DNA of 64,000 nt from Frankia sp. RB7 (GTDB lineage: Bacteria; Pseudomonadota; Alphaproteobacteria; Rhizobiales; Xanthobacteraceae): NCBI GenBank assembly GCA_030403585.1, contig JAUEPE010000003.1:62001-126000 (forward strand), given 5' to 3'. This document shows, one piece after another, positions 24,066-33,068 of the stretch (the stretch's first letter is position 1; each line of letters begins with the position of its first letter). Below the pieces are notes generated by a model that saw only the letters and a list, made by a program, of their open reading frames with translations, had not been told where the DNA came from and searched no databases. The position numbers and the translations under genes are program-made.

Positions 24066-26150
24066 GTGGGCAATGCGGCTGTGACTGGGATTGTGCTGGC
24101 GGCGGCGGAGCATTTTGTGGCAGGTCGGCCGGATCAGGCGGAGGCGCTCTGCACCGAAGTCTTGAAGGCAGAGCCGGACCATGTGCCGGCGTTGCATCTG
24201 GCCGCCGTCGCGGCCTTCGTCACCGACCGCGCCGCCGATGGCGCCAGGCTGCTCAACCGGGTCTTCAATATCGATCCCGACCACGCGCCGGCGCTGGTCA
24301 CGCTCGGCGATGCGCTTGCGGTGAAAGGCGAGCACGCGGGCGCGGTGGCCGCATTCCAGCGCGCGCTGCGCGGGCGGCCCGATGACGCCGGCCTGCACAA
24401 CAAGCTCGGCGTGGCATTGGGCGAGCTGTCGCGCTTCGGCGAGGCCGAGACCGCCTATCGCCGCGCGATAGAACTCGATGCGCATCTGACGCGCGCGTGC
24501 TTCAACCTCGCCGTCGCACTCGCCGGGCAGGGGCGACTGATCGAGGCGGAGGATTCCTATCGCGCCGTGATCGCGCGCGAGCCCGCCTTTCGGGGCGTCT
24601 GGCTCAATCTCGGCAACGTGCTTGCGGACCAGAACAGATTGGGCGATGCCGTGGCCGCCTATCGCCGCGCGCTCCAGCTCGATCCCAACGATGTCGGCCT
24701 GATCCGCAATCTCGGCGCGGCGCTGTATCGGCAAGGATTGCTCGAAGAGGCCATCGTCCAGTATCGCCGCGCCATCGAAGTCGCGCCCGACTACATCGCG
24801 GCGCTGCGCCTGCTTGGTCTCGTGTTGCATGAAGCCCGCCATTTACAGGAGGCCGCCGAGATCTACCGGCAGACATTCGCGCGCGATTCCACGGATCATA
24901 TGGTCGCCACCAATCTCGGGGCCTGCCTCTCCGATCTCGGCGAACTCGACGACGCCATTGCGGCCTGCGAGCACGCGCTGCGGCTCAAGTCCGATCACGC
25001 GCCGGCCTATACCAATCTCGGCATCATCTTCGAGAAGCAGCAGCGCGTCATCGATGCGGTCGCCGCGCATCGTTGCGCGATTGCGATCGATCCATCCTAT
25101 GCCAAGGGCCACGCCAACCTCGCGGTCGCGCTGCGCAACGCCGGCGAGATCGACGAGGCGCTCGCGGTCTCGGCCCGCGCGGTTGCGCTCGATCCGGAGC
25201 AGCCGCTCGCGCAATATAACCACGCGCATTTCCTGCTGATGAACGGCCATTTCACCGAGGGGTTCGAAGGCTATCGGTGGCGTCGCAAGTGCAAGACGCT
25301 GTCGGATGGCGATCCGACTTTCAGCGAGCCGGAATGGCAGGGCGAGCCGCTCAAGGGGCGCACCTTGCTGGTATTCGCCGAATACGGCCTCGGCGATGCC
25401 CTGCATTTCGTGCGCTATCTGCCGATGGTGACGGGGAAGGGCGGCAGGATCATCCTGCAGGTGCAGCCCGCGCTTGCCGCGCTGCTGCGGCAATTGCCCG
25501 ATGTCACTGTGTTTCCGCGCGGCGAGGCGCTGCCGCCGTTCGATCTGCAACTGCCGTTGATGAGCCTGCCGCGTTTGTTCGGCACCACGCTCGACAATCT
25601 GCCTGCTGACGTTCCGTACCTGGATCCAGATCCCGAGAAGCTGTCGCGCTGGCGAACCGTGCTCGGTCGCGAGACGCGGCTGAAGGTCGGCGTGGTCTGG
25701 GCCGGCAATCCCAGGCACAAGGGCGACGGGCAGCGCTCGCTGTCGGCCGAAGCCGTCTTGCCGAGGCTCGTCATGCCGGGCGTGCAGCTCTACAGCCTGC
25801 AAAAGGAACCGCGCCCAGAAGACGCTGCGGTGCTGGCGGCGCTCGGCGACGACATCATCGATCTCGCGCCTGCGCTCGGCGATTTCGCCGACACGGCGGC
25901 GGCCGTGGCAGCGCTCGATCTCGTCATCGCCGTCGACACGTCGGTTGCGCATCTGGCCGGCGCGCTCGGCCGTCCGGTGTGGATGCTCACGCCATACGCG
26001 CTCGACTGGCGCTGGCTGCGCGATCGCGAGGACAGCCCGTGGTACCCGACCATGCGGCTGTTCCGTCAGCGCCGCCCCCGCGCATGGGACGAACCGCTGA
26101 TGCGCTTGACCGCCGCGCTCTCAGTCCTCGCCGCGAAAGCGGAGAGCTAG
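24066..26150 (+). CDS. Tetratricopeptide-repeat protein with C-terminal GT-B/GT9-like glycosyltransferase domain
   Basis: 694 aa from GTG 24066 (GAAGGGG 11 bases upstream). The open frame reaches back into the preceding gene, but that part is its shadow. Residues 5-420 are about eleven consecutive 34-residue TPRs with the usual W/LG/Y, A, P pattern (e.g. AVAAFQRALRGRPDDAGLHNKLG, ACEHALRLKSDHAPAYTNLG). From about 440 the sequence is a GT-B-like domain (GEPLKGRTLLVFAEYGLGDALHFVRYLPMV ... KVGVVWAGNPRHKGDGQRSLS ... VIAVDTSVAHLAGALGRPVWMLTPY ... RWLRDREDSPWYPTMRLFRQ). This arrangement, related to O-GlcNAc-transferase-like and heptosyltransferase folds, is frequent in bradyrhizobia. Acceptor and sugar unknown. 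Its stop codon overlaps the stop of the opposite-strand gene. Confidence 0.85.
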   Translation: MGNAAVTGIVLAAAEHFVAGRPDQAEALCTEVLKAEPDHVPALHLAAVAAFVTDRAADGARLLNRVFNIDPDHAPALVTLGDALAVKGEHAGAVAAFQRALRGRPDDAGLHNKLGVALGELSRFGEAETAYRRAIELDAHLTRACFNLAVALAGQGRLIEAEDSYRAVIAREPAFRGVWLNLGNVLADQNRLGDAVAAYRRALQLDPNDVGLIRNLGAALYRQGLLEEAIVQYRRAIEVAPDYIAALRLLGLVLHEARHLQEAAEIYRQTFARDSTDHMVATNLGACLSDLGELDDAIAACEHALRLKSDHAPAYTNLGIIFEKQQRVIDAVAAHRCAIAIDPSYAKGHANLAVALRNAGEIDEALAVSARAVALDPEQPLAQYNHAHFLLMNGHFTEGFEGYRWRRKCKTLSDGDPTFSEPEWQGEPLKGRTLLVFAEYGLGDALHFVRYLPMVTGKGGRIILQVQPALAALLRQLPDVTVFPRGEALPPFDLQLPLMSLPRLFGTTLDNLPADVPYLDPDPEKLSRWRTVLGRETRLKVGVVWAGNPRHKGDGQRSLSAEAVLPRLVMPGVQLYSLQKEPRPEDAAVLAALGDDIIDLAPALGDFADTAAAVAALDLVIAVDTSVAHLAGALGRPVWMLTPYALDWRWLRDREDSPWYPTMRLFRQRRPRAWDEPLMRLTAALSVLAAKAES

Positions 26151-27379
26151 AACCGCTCCGGCCGGTATGGCGTCGGATCGATTGACGGCGTCTCGCCGTT
26201 CATCATCTCCGCGAGCAGGCGGCCGGTGGCGGGGCCGAGCGTAAAGCCCTGGTGGCCGTGGCCGAAATTCATCCAGAGGCCGGGGTGGCGCGGAGCGCGG
26301 CCGAGCACGGGCACCATGTCGGGTGTGCACGGACGGGTGCCGAACCACGGCTCCGGTTCGGCGCGCTTGCCAAGGTCTATCAGCTCCCGCGCGGAAGCTT
26401 CGGCACTGGCGAGCTGCACCGGCGTTGCCAGCGCATCCGGCCCCGTGAGCTCCGCGCCGGTGGTGATGCGGATGCCCTTGGCCATCGGGCCCATGGCATA
26501 GCCGCTGCCCTTGTCGACCAGCGGCAAATCGAGCGAGGCGCCGCCGCTGTAATGCATGTGGTAGCCGCGCTTGCGCACCAGCGGAATCCTGTAGCCGAAC
26601 TTGTGCAAGAGATCCGGCGACCACGGCCCGAGCGTCACGACGGCGTTGGCGGCATCGATGCGGCCATTGTCGGTGTCGACCGACCATCCGGTCGCGGTCT
26701 GCTGCAGCGACTGCGCATCGCCGAGCACAATGGTGCCGCCGAGGCGTTCGAACAGATTGGCGTAGGCGGTGACCAGGGCGCCGGGATCGGACACGGTCCA
26801 GGTGTCGAGCCAATGGATCGCGCCGGGGAGATCGTCGCGCAGGATCGGCTCGGCCTTGGTCAGCTCGCTGCCCGAGAGCACGCGAAAATTCACGCCGAAT
26901 TCTCGGTGGTCTTGTTCCGCATCCTTGATCGAGTGATCCAGGGCGGCAGCGTCGCGATAGAGCGCGCGATAGCCGGCGCGGCGGATCAGGTTGTCGGCAT
27001 GGGCCTCGCGAATGAGAATGTCATGCTCGGGCGTCGCATAGGCGATCAACTGGGCCCAGGCGGCGATCGCTTCGCGATGCCGCTTCGGCGCCGAGTGCCA
27101 CCAATAGCGGAGCAGGGGCTCGACGTGACGATGAAGGGACGAGAAGCTGTAGCGCACGTCGTTGGTGCGGCCGGTCGCGATCTTCACGAGCGAGGCGAGA
27201 TCGCGCGGCATCGGATAGGGCCGCACCGCCTCCGCCTGGATCATTCCGGCATTGCCGTAGCTGGTCTCGCGGCCCGGTTCCCTGCGGTCGACCAGCGTGA
27301 CGGTCCAGCCGCGTTGCCGCAGATGCAAGGCGGCACCGACGCCCACCATGCCGCCGCCGAGAATGATTGCGCTTTGCAT
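26147..27379 (-). CDS. FAD-dependent D-amino-acid dehydrogenase-like oxidoreductase (DadA family)
   Basis: 410 aa from ATG 27379 (AGGAGAG upstream). DAO/DadA fold: N-terminal FAD motif AIILGGGMVGVGAALHLRQRGWTVTLVDRREPGRETSYGNAGMIQ, the substrate segment EPLLRYWWHSAPKRH, LRSGSEL-type VLSGSELTKAEPIL, and C-terminal GTRPCTPDMVPVLGRAPRHPGLWMNFGHGHQGFTLGPATGRLLAEMM. It should oxidise D-amino acids or a related amine and pass electrons to quinone. Its stop overlaps the converging TPR gene stop (shared CTAG at 26147-26150). Upstream is the relic of an MFS transporter and then an amidase, suggesting an old amide/amino-acid uptake and catabolism cluster. Confidence 0.87.
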   Translation of the reverse strand: MQSAIILGGGMVGVGAALHLRQRGWTVTLVDRREPGRETSYGNAGMIQAEAVRPYPMPRDLASLVKIATGRTNDVRYSFSSLHRHVEPLLRYWWHSAPKRHREAIAAWAQLIAYATPEHDILIREAHADNLIRRAGYRALYRDAAALDHSIKDAEQDHREFGVNFRVLSGSELTKAEPILRDDLPGAIHWLDTWTVSDPGALVTAYANLFERLGGTIVLGDAQSLQQTATGWSVDTDNGRIDAANAVVTLGPWSPDLLHKFGYRIPLVRKRGYHMHYSGGASLDLPLVDKGSGYAMGPMAKGIRITTGAELTGPDALATPVQLASAEASARELIDLGKRAEPEPWFGTRPCTPDMVPVLGRAPRHPGLWMNFGHGHQGFTLGPATGRLLAEMMNGETPSIDPTPYRPERF

Positions 27380-27395
27380 TGGCAAAACTCTCCTG

Positions 27396-27537
27396 TCAGG
27401 CCGGCTTCGGCACAAGCCTGGGCTGCGCCGTGTTGATGGTGGCGGCGACGACGACGGACAACGCGGTCATTGCCACCAGGAAACCGAAGACGGCATCGAA
27501 CGATCCAGTCCCGGTCACGATGAAGCCTATCTGATCT
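27396..27537 (-). pseudogene. Relic: C-terminal 46 codons of an MFS transporter
   Basis: Reading the - strand from 27537 to the TGA at 27396-27398 gives IGFIVTGTGSFDAVFGFLVA followed by MTALSVVVAATINTAQPRLVPKPA and stop. This is the last transmembrane helix and tail typical of MFS permeases. No start codon, ribosome site or upstream coding partner exists: the frame runs directly into the end of the amidase gene (stop 27536-27538). The 5' part of the transporter has been lost, probably by a deletion that brought the amidase next to the DadA-like gene. Confidence 0.72.
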
Positions 27538-29032
27538 ATTCCCAGGTGAGGAAGCCGGGCGCGGACGACAGCGGCGGCGCCGTCGCAAGTCGCGCCAGGT
27601 CAGGCACCGGCCGGCACAATTGCGCATCGCCCGCGAATGCAGCCTCCAGGCTTGCGGCAACGGTAAGCACGATGGCGTCGCCGCCGCGCGGGCCGACGAT
27701 CTGCAGGCCGAAGGGCAGGCCGGCTTCATCGACGCCGAGCGGAATGCTGATCGCGGGATGGCCGGGAAGCGTGACGGCATAGGCGAGCGCGAGCCAGTGG
27801 AAGTACGATTTCGTCGGCGCGCCGTCGATCTCGGCGGGATAGAGCTCTGACCAAGGCCGCGGACTGAGCGTGATCGTCGGGCTGATCAGCACGTCGCAGG
27901 TTTCGAAGAAGCTTTGATAGGCGCGATAGATCCGCGTCTGCGTCGTCGCGGCACGGCCGTGATCTTCGAGCGTGTAGCTCAGGCCTTCCGCGACATTGGC
28001 GCGGACGTTGGGGCCGAGCATCTCGGGCCGCTCTTTGTAATTCTTGCCGTGCATCGCCAGGAACAGGCCGGCGCGCAGTACGGCGAAGGCGTCGTCTGCG
28101 CCGGTGCAGTCCGGCGTCGCCTCGCGGCTTTCGGCGAACAGCGGCGCAAGCCTCTTCACGCGATCGCGGAACACGCGGCGGATGGCCTGTTCGGTCGGCG
28201 CAAAGCCAAAATCTTCGGTGAAGGCGAGGCGCAGCCTGCCAAGCTCTGCGGGGCGCGGCGCGGCCCAGCGTTCAGTGCGTCCGCGCAGGGGCTCGCCGGG
28301 AAGCGTGTAGGCGAGCGGGTCGCGGGCATCGTCGCTCGCCATCACCGATAGCATCAGCGCGGTATCGGCGACGTTGCGGGCCATCGGTCCGTCGGTTGAC
28401 AGATTGGACCAGCCGAAGGCGCGCTTTTCGCTCGCTACGAGGCCGTAGGAGGGACGCATGCCGACGATTCCGGCATAGCCCGCGGGATTGCGCAGCGATC
28501 CGCCGGTGTCGGAGCCGGATGCGAGCGGTGCCATGCCGCAGGCCAGCGCGACCGCCGATCCGCCAGAGGAGCCGGCTGCCGAGCGCATGGGATCGAATGG
28601 ATTGCCGGTCGCACCGAAGACGGGATTGCGGGTGTTGCCGCCCGCCGCCCATTCCGGCGTGTTGGTCTTGCCGAAGATGATGGCGCCCGCCGCCCGCAGC
28701 CGCGCGACCGAGCCTTGGTCTGCGACCGGGACGTTGTCGCGCAACAGGGGACTGCCGTAGGTCGAGCGCATCCCGGCGGTGTCTTGCGTGTCCTTGATCA
28801 GGACGGGGAGCCCGTGCAGCGCGCCATGATCCTCGCCGCGCAGGATCGCGGCCTCGGCCTTCTTTGCGGCGGCACGTGCACCCGGCTCGTCCAGCGTCAC
28901 GACCGCATTGACGGCGGCATTGGTGGTGGCGATGCGGGACAGGCAGGCGTCGAGTAGCTCGACGGGCGAGATCACCCGTGTGGCCAGCAGGCGGCGCAGC
29001 TCGACGGCACTCGTATCGCAAAGTTCGGACAA
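27536..29032 (-). CDS. Amidase signature family protein
   Basis: 498 aa, TTG start at 29032 with GAAAGG about 9 bases upstream. The Ser-cisSer-Lys catalytic set is visible: Lys in GLPVLIKDTQDTAG (near residue 79), the Gly/Ser-rich signature SAAGSSGGSAVALACGMAPLASGSDTGGSLRNPAGYAGIVGMRPS (about 150-200) with cis-Ser and nucleophile Ser in SDTGGS. Length fits the family (glutamyl-tRNA amidotransferase A/ aryl- or alkyl-amidases). No gatB/gatC neighbours, so a catabolic amidase rather than GatA. It is divergent from a cupin-type XRE regulator at 29242, its probable controller. Confidence 0.92.
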   Translation of the reverse strand: MSELCDTSAVELRRLLATRVISPVELLDACLSRIATTNAAVNAVVTLDEPGARAAAKKAEAAILRGEDHGALHGLPVLIKDTQDTAGMRSTYGSPLLRDNVPVADQGSVARLRAAGAIIFGKTNTPEWAAGGNTRNPVFGATGNPFDPMRSAAGSSGGSAVALACGMAPLASGSDTGGSLRNPAGYAGIVGMRPSYGLVASEKRAFGWSNLSTDGPMARNVADTALMLSVMASDDARDPLAYTLPGEPLRGRTERWAAPRPAELGRLRLAFTEDFGFAPTEQAIRRVFRDRVKRLAPLFAESREATPDCTGADDAFAVLRAGLFLAMHGKNYKERPEMLGPNVRANVAEGLSYTLEDHGRAATTQTRIYRAYQSFFETCDVLISPTITLSPRPWSELYPAEIDGAPTKSYFHWLALAYAVTLPGHPAISIPLGVDEAGLPFGLQIVGPRGGDAIVLTVAASLEAAFAGDAQLCRPVPDLARLATAPPLSSAPGFLTWE

Positions 29033-29241
29033 CGCCAGGACCTTTCAAATTATGAAAACAATTTAGCATATCGGAAAGTGCATTCAACGCACCAATATTC
29101 GCCAAACCCAGGCATTTCATGCGCAAATCCTGGCTGGTATGCCCAGGAGGCGGCCCGAAGAGGTGTCTGGTGGCGGATTACGCCGAAAAGATTAGACCGA
29201 TCGGCCAATATTTTTTCACGGTAGCGTGCTAGAGCTGGTCA
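29033..29241. promoter_or_regulatory. Divergent regulatory gap between amidase and XRE-cupin regulator
   Basis: 209 bp, visibly AT-richer than its flanks. CCAATATT occurs twice in the same orientation (29092-29099 and 29205-29212). An interrupted palindrome TTTCA-N5-TGAAA lies at 29043-29057, 11 bases before the amidase start. Promoters for both genes must lie here; no clear -35/-10 pair was recognised. Confidence 0.35.
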
Positions 29242-29922
29242 ATGAGCGAGATCACGACGCCCGAAGGTGCCAACTCCCAGCTCGGCCAGTGTCTCAAGGC
29301 TGCGCGCCAGGCGCGCGGCCTGACGCTCAAGCAGGTGGCGGAACGGACGGGGATGGCGCTGTCGACCCTGTCGAAGGTCGAGAACGGCCTGATGTCGCTG
29401 ACCTACGACAAGCTGCTCCAGCTCACCTCCGGCTTGAAGATGGAGATCGCGGAGCTGTTCAATCCGGCGGTCACAGCGCCTGCGCAAGGTCGGCCGGTCA
29501 CCGCGCGGCGGAGTATCAGCCGGGCCGGGCAGGGCCAGCTGATCAACACGAAATTCTACACCTACACTTATCAATGCACCGACCTGATCGGCAAACGCAT
29601 GGTGCCGATCGTGGCCGACGTCCGCGCGCGCTCGCTGGACGAATTCGGTCCGCTGCTGCGTCATGCCGGCGAAGAGTATTTTCTCGTGACGAGCGGACGC
29701 GTCGCTGTTCACACCGAATTCTACGCGCCGGAGATCCTTGGCGAGGGGGACGGCATCTATCTCGACAGCACCATGGGTCACGCCTACCTCAACGCCGGCG
29801 AGGCCCTGTCCGCCAGGGGTGTCTGTCTCTGCACCAGCGAGGCGCCTGATCTCTACGACCAGCTTCGCCAGATCGCTTCGCGCGAGGTGGCGCCGCTTGG
29901 CGATGACGAACTGCCGCCGTAG
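29242..29922 (+). CDS. XRE family transcriptional regulator with cupin sensor domain
   Basis: 226 aa. Residues 12-70 form an XRE helix-turn-helix (LGQCLKAARQARGLTLKQVAERTGMALSTLSKVENGLMSLTYDKLLQLTSGL). From about 125 to 210 there is a cupin fold (RARSLDEFGPLLRHAGEEYFLVTSGRVAVHTEFYAPEILGEGDGIYLDSTMGHAYLNAG) with the usual G...H/E and late His ligand positions. This architecture controls amino-acid, polyamine or amide utilisation in proteobacteria. The divergent amidase is the likely target. Followed by a strong terminator. Confidence 0.92.
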   Translation: MSEITTPEGANSQLGQCLKAARQARGLTLKQVAERTGMALSTLSKVENGLMSLTYDKLLQLTSGLKMEIAELFNPAVTAPAQGRPVTARRSISRAGQGQLINTKFYTYTYQCTDLIGKRMVPIVADVRARSLDEFGPLLRHAGEEYFLVTSGRVAVHTEFYAPEILGEGDGIYLDSTMGHAYLNAGEALSARGVCLCTSEAPDLYDQLRQIASREVAPLGDDELPP

Positions 29923-29947
29923 CGCTCAGGCGAGGCGTGAAATGAAA

Positions 29948-29978
29948 AACGCCCGGCCAGGCCGGGCGTTTTTTATTT
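29948..29978. terminator. Bidirectional terminator between XRE-cupin gene and rne
   Basis: AACGCCCGGC/GCCGGGCGTT, a 10-bp stem with an AGG-type loop (29948-29970). It is followed by TTTTTTATTT on the + strand and preceded by AAAA, giving a T-run on the - strand too. Serves the regulator ending at 29922 and rne ending at 29991. Confidence 0.85.
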
Positions 29979-29990
29979 GGGTGTTTGGTT

Positions 29991-32900
29991 CTATTCGCCG
30001 CCGCCGAAACGGCGCGACCACCAGCCGGCGCGACGTGGCGCGGCTGACGTCTCGCTTGCGGCTTCCGGCGGGGGCTCAGGCGGAGCAACCGGCTCCGGCG
30101 CTGACGCGACGGGCGCCGCAGCTTCGCTCGGGCTGCTCGACAGGAAGCTCACCTTCTCCCGGACGGTCGAGCGGCGTCGTGCCGCCTTGTCGTCGGATGC
30201 GGGCTCTTCCTCGGCAATAGCAGCAGCAGGCGCGGGCTGCACCGGCGTTTCAACTGGTGCCTGCAACTGAAACTCGGGCTGAGACGTTTCGACCGGCGCG
30301 ATCTGATCCGAATGCGCAATCGATGGAGCTGTCTCGCTGCCGGAGCTGTCGAAATCAGCGACCGCTTCGGTTGCTTCCGACGGCGGATTGCCAGCGAGCT
30401 CGTCGCCGATCGAGCCGGCGAGACCTTCCTCGGCACCACCGCGCCGACGGCGTCCGCCACGGCGACCACGCCGGCGCCGGCGATCGCTACCACCCTCTTG
30501 CTCACCACGGGCCTGACCCGCCTGGTTCTCGCCTTCGTCGCCGTGCTCCTCGGCCTCGGCGTCCTCTTCGCCTTCGCCTGCGACCACTACGGCTCCTTCA
30601 GCAGAAGCGGGAGCTCCATCCTCGCGCGCCTCGCCCTCGCGCGGGCCGCCGCGGCCGCGACGACGCCGGCGGCGCTTGCGGCGCTGACCGTCCTGATCGG
30701 GCGCTGCTTCGCCTGCGGCATGCTCCTCGGTGAGACCTTCAGTCTCCTCGGTCTCGACCTCGGATTCCAGTTCGGGATCGAATTCCTCGTCGTCATACGC
30801 CTCTTCTGCCAGCGGCGGCGGGCTCGCGGCTGTCTGTGCCACCAGCAGCGCTTTGGCGGCTTCGAGCGTATGCACCTGCTCGCCGCGGTCGATGAGATAG
30901 GCCTGAGACCCGCTGACGCTCGGATCAGCAATGACCGACAGCGTCACCTTGAAGCTGCTCTCGAGGTCGCGCAAATGACCGCGCTTGTGGTTCAGCACGT
31001 AAAGCGCCACGTCAGTCCGGGTGCGAACCACCAGATTGTGTGTCGCGCCCTTCATCAAAATCTCTTCGAGACCGCGCAGGAGCTGGAGCGCGACCGAGGA
31101 CACCGAGCGCAAATGGCCGGTGCCGCCGCAATGCGGGCAGGGATCGGTCGAACTCTCGAGCATGCTGGCGCGGATGCGCTGGCGCGACATCTCGAGCAGG
31201 CCGAAATGCGAGATACGGCCGACCTGGATGCGCGCGCGATCCTGCCGCAGGCAGTCGGACAGCTTGCGCTCGACCGCGCGGTTGTTGCGCTTCTCGTCCA
31301 TGTCGATGAAGTCGATGACGATGAGGCCGGCGAGGTCGCGCAGGCGAAGCTGGCGGGCGACCTCCTCGGACGCCTCCAGATTGGTCTTGAGCGCGGTGTC
31401 CTCGATGTGGTGCTCGCGCGTCGAGCGGCCGGAGTTGACGTCGATCGAGACCAGCGCCTCGGTCTGGTTGATCACGATGTAGCCGCCGGAGCGCAGCTGA
31501 ACCGTCGGCGAGAACATCGCGTCGAGCTGGCTCTCGACGCCCATGCGCGAGAACAGCGGCTGGCCGTCGCGATACTGCTTCACCGCGCTGACATTGGCGG
31601 GCATCAGCATCTTCATGAAGTCGCGGGCTTCGCGGTGGCCGGCTTCGCCCGCCACCTGAATCTCGTCGATCTCCTTGTTGTAGAGGTCGCGCAGCGAGCG
31701 CTTGATCAGCGAGCCTTCCTCGTACACCAGCGTCGGGGCCTGCGACTTCAGCGTCAGGTCGCGCACCGTCTCCCACATCCGGATCAGGTACTCGAAGTCG
31801 CGCTTGATCTCGGGCTTGGTGCGGGCGGCACCCGCGGTGCGCAGGATGATGCCCATGCCCTCGGGCACGTCGAGATCCTGCACCACTTCCTTCAGGCGCG
31901 AACGGTCCTGGGCCGAGGTAATCTTGCGGCTGATGCCGCCGCCACGGGCGGTGTTCGGCATCAACACGGCGTAGCGGCCGGCGAGCGAGAGGTAGGTGGT
32001 CAGTGCCGCGCCCTTGTTGCCGCGCTCTTCCTTGACCACCTGCACCAGCATGACCTGGCGGCGCTTGATGACTTCCTGGATCTTGTACTGGCGGCGTGGG
32101 CGGAAGGTGCGCTCCGGCACTTCCTCGAGAACGTCGTCACCGCCGACGGATTCGACGTGCTCCTCTTCGGCTTCGTCACCGTCTTCATCATCCTCGTCGT
32201 CTTCGTCGGCCCTCGCTTCCGCGTCATGATGCGGAGCTTCAAGGCTCTCACCGGCGGCGTAGACGGCATCGGCCGGCTCGGTGACGGAGATCACGGCTTC
32301 GGCAAAAGCCTCGCCGTGCGTTTCGAAGGCGGGAGCTTCCTGAGGCTCGGCAACGGTCGCGGCCGCGGGCTCGGCGCCGATCGCCGCGACAGGTGCGGGC
32401 GTCTCGTCGTGATGACCATGGTCGTCATGATCGTGAGCGTGATGATGCTCGTCATCATGGGCGTGATGATCGTCGTGCTCATGATCGTCATGCCCGTGAT
32501 CATGGTCATGATGATCGTGGTCGTGATGGTCGTGACCTTCGTGCTCGCCGTGATGCTCAGCATCGGCGTGCAGGTGCTCGCCCTCATGCGCAGTGCCGTC
32601 GGCATGCTCCGGCAGGGCCTGGCCCTCGACCGGCTGGCCGGCCGGATCGGCGCTGGCGCCGAGACCCTCTACGACGTCGCTACGGACGCGTTCGCCTTGA
32701 CCACGGCGACGGGCGTTGCGGTGGCGCGAGCGGCGACGGCCCTGGGAGCGGTTCTCGCTCTCTTCCTCGGCTTCGCGATGGGCCTGCTCCTCGGCCTCGA
32801 TCAGCGCCTGCCGGTCGGCAACCGGGATCTGGTAGTAGTCGGGATGAATTTCGCTGAAGGCGAGGAAGCCGTGGCGGTTGCCACCATATTCAACGAAAGC

Positions 32901-33068
32901 GGCCTGAAGCGAGGGTTCGACCCTTGTGACCTTGGCGAGGTAGATGTTCCCGCGCAGTTGCTTGCGTTGCGCGGTCTCGAAGTCAAACTCTTCGACGCGA
33001 TTGCCGCGGACCACGACGACCCGGGTCTCTTCCGGGTGGGTGGCATCGATCAACATCTTGTTGGGCAT
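29991..33068 (-). CDS. rne: Ribonuclease E/G with a His/Asp-rich insertion
   Basis: 1025-aa endoribonuclease, scaffold of the RNA degradosome. The S1 domain starts at residue 36 (LRGNIYLAKVTRVEPSLQAAFVEYGGNRHGFLAFSEIHPDYY) and resumes near 325 (RRQYKIQEVIKRRQVMLVQVVKEERGNKGAALTTYLSLAGRYAVLMP). The roughly 230 residues between include a stretch at 161-221 that is almost only His, Asp and Glu. Downstream are the catalytic Asp pair (VSIDVNSGRSTREHHIEDTALKTN and LIVIDFIDMDEKRN), the Zn-link CPHCGG, and the arginine-rich, disordered C-terminal scaffold (KRRRRRRGRGG, RRRRRGRRGGRRRRGG). Long S1 insertions are known in alphaproteobacterial RNase E; the His/Asp run is unusual. ATG 33068; a 700-base leader region precedes it. 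Confidence 0.96.
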   Translation of the reverse strand: MPNKMLIDATHPEETRVVVVRGNRVEEFDFETAQRKQLRGNIYLAKVTRVEPSLQAAFVEYGGNRHGFLAFSEIHPDYYQIPVADRQALIEAEEQAHREAEEESENRSQGRRRSRHRNARRRGQGERVRSDVVEGLGASADPAGQPVEGQALPEHADGTAHEGEHLHADAEHHGEHEGHDHHDHDHHDHDHGHDDHEHDDHHAHDDEHHHAHDHDDHGHHDETPAPVAAIGAEPAAATVAEPQEAPAFETHGEAFAEAVISVTEPADAVYAAGESLEAPHHDAEARADEDDEDDEDGDEAEEEHVESVGGDDVLEEVPERTFRPRRQYKIQEVIKRRQVMLVQVVKEERGNKGAALTTYLSLAGRYAVLMPNTARGGGISRKITSAQDRSRLKEVVQDLDVPEGMGIILRTAGAARTKPEIKRDFEYLIRMWETVRDLTLKSQAPTLVYEEGSLIKRSLRDLYNKEIDEIQVAGEAGHREARDFMKMLMPANVSAVKQYRDGQPLFSRMGVESQLDAMFSPTVQLRSGGYIVINQTEALVSIDVNSGRSTREHHIEDTALKTNLEASEEVARQLRLRDLAGLIVIDFIDMDEKRNNRAVERKLSDCLRQDRARIQVGRISHFGLLEMSRQRIRASMLESSTDPCPHCGGTGHLRSVSSVALQLLRGLEEILMKGATHNLVVRTRTDVALYVLNHKRGHLRDLESSFKVTLSVIADPSVSGSQAYLIDRGEQVHTLEAAKALLVAQTAASPPPLAEEAYDDEEFDPELESEVETEETEGLTEEHAAGEAAPDQDGQRRKRRRRRRGRGGPREGEAREDGAPASAEGAVVVAGEGEEDAEAEEHGDEGENQAGQARGEQEGGSDRRRRRGRRGGRRRRGGAEEGLAGSIGDELAGNPPSEATEAVADFDSSGSETAPSIAHSDQIAPVETSQPEFQLQAPVETPVQPAPAAAIAEEEPASDDKAARRRSTVREKVSFLSSSPSEAAAPVASAPEPVAPPEPPPEAASETSAAPRRAGWWSRRFGGGE

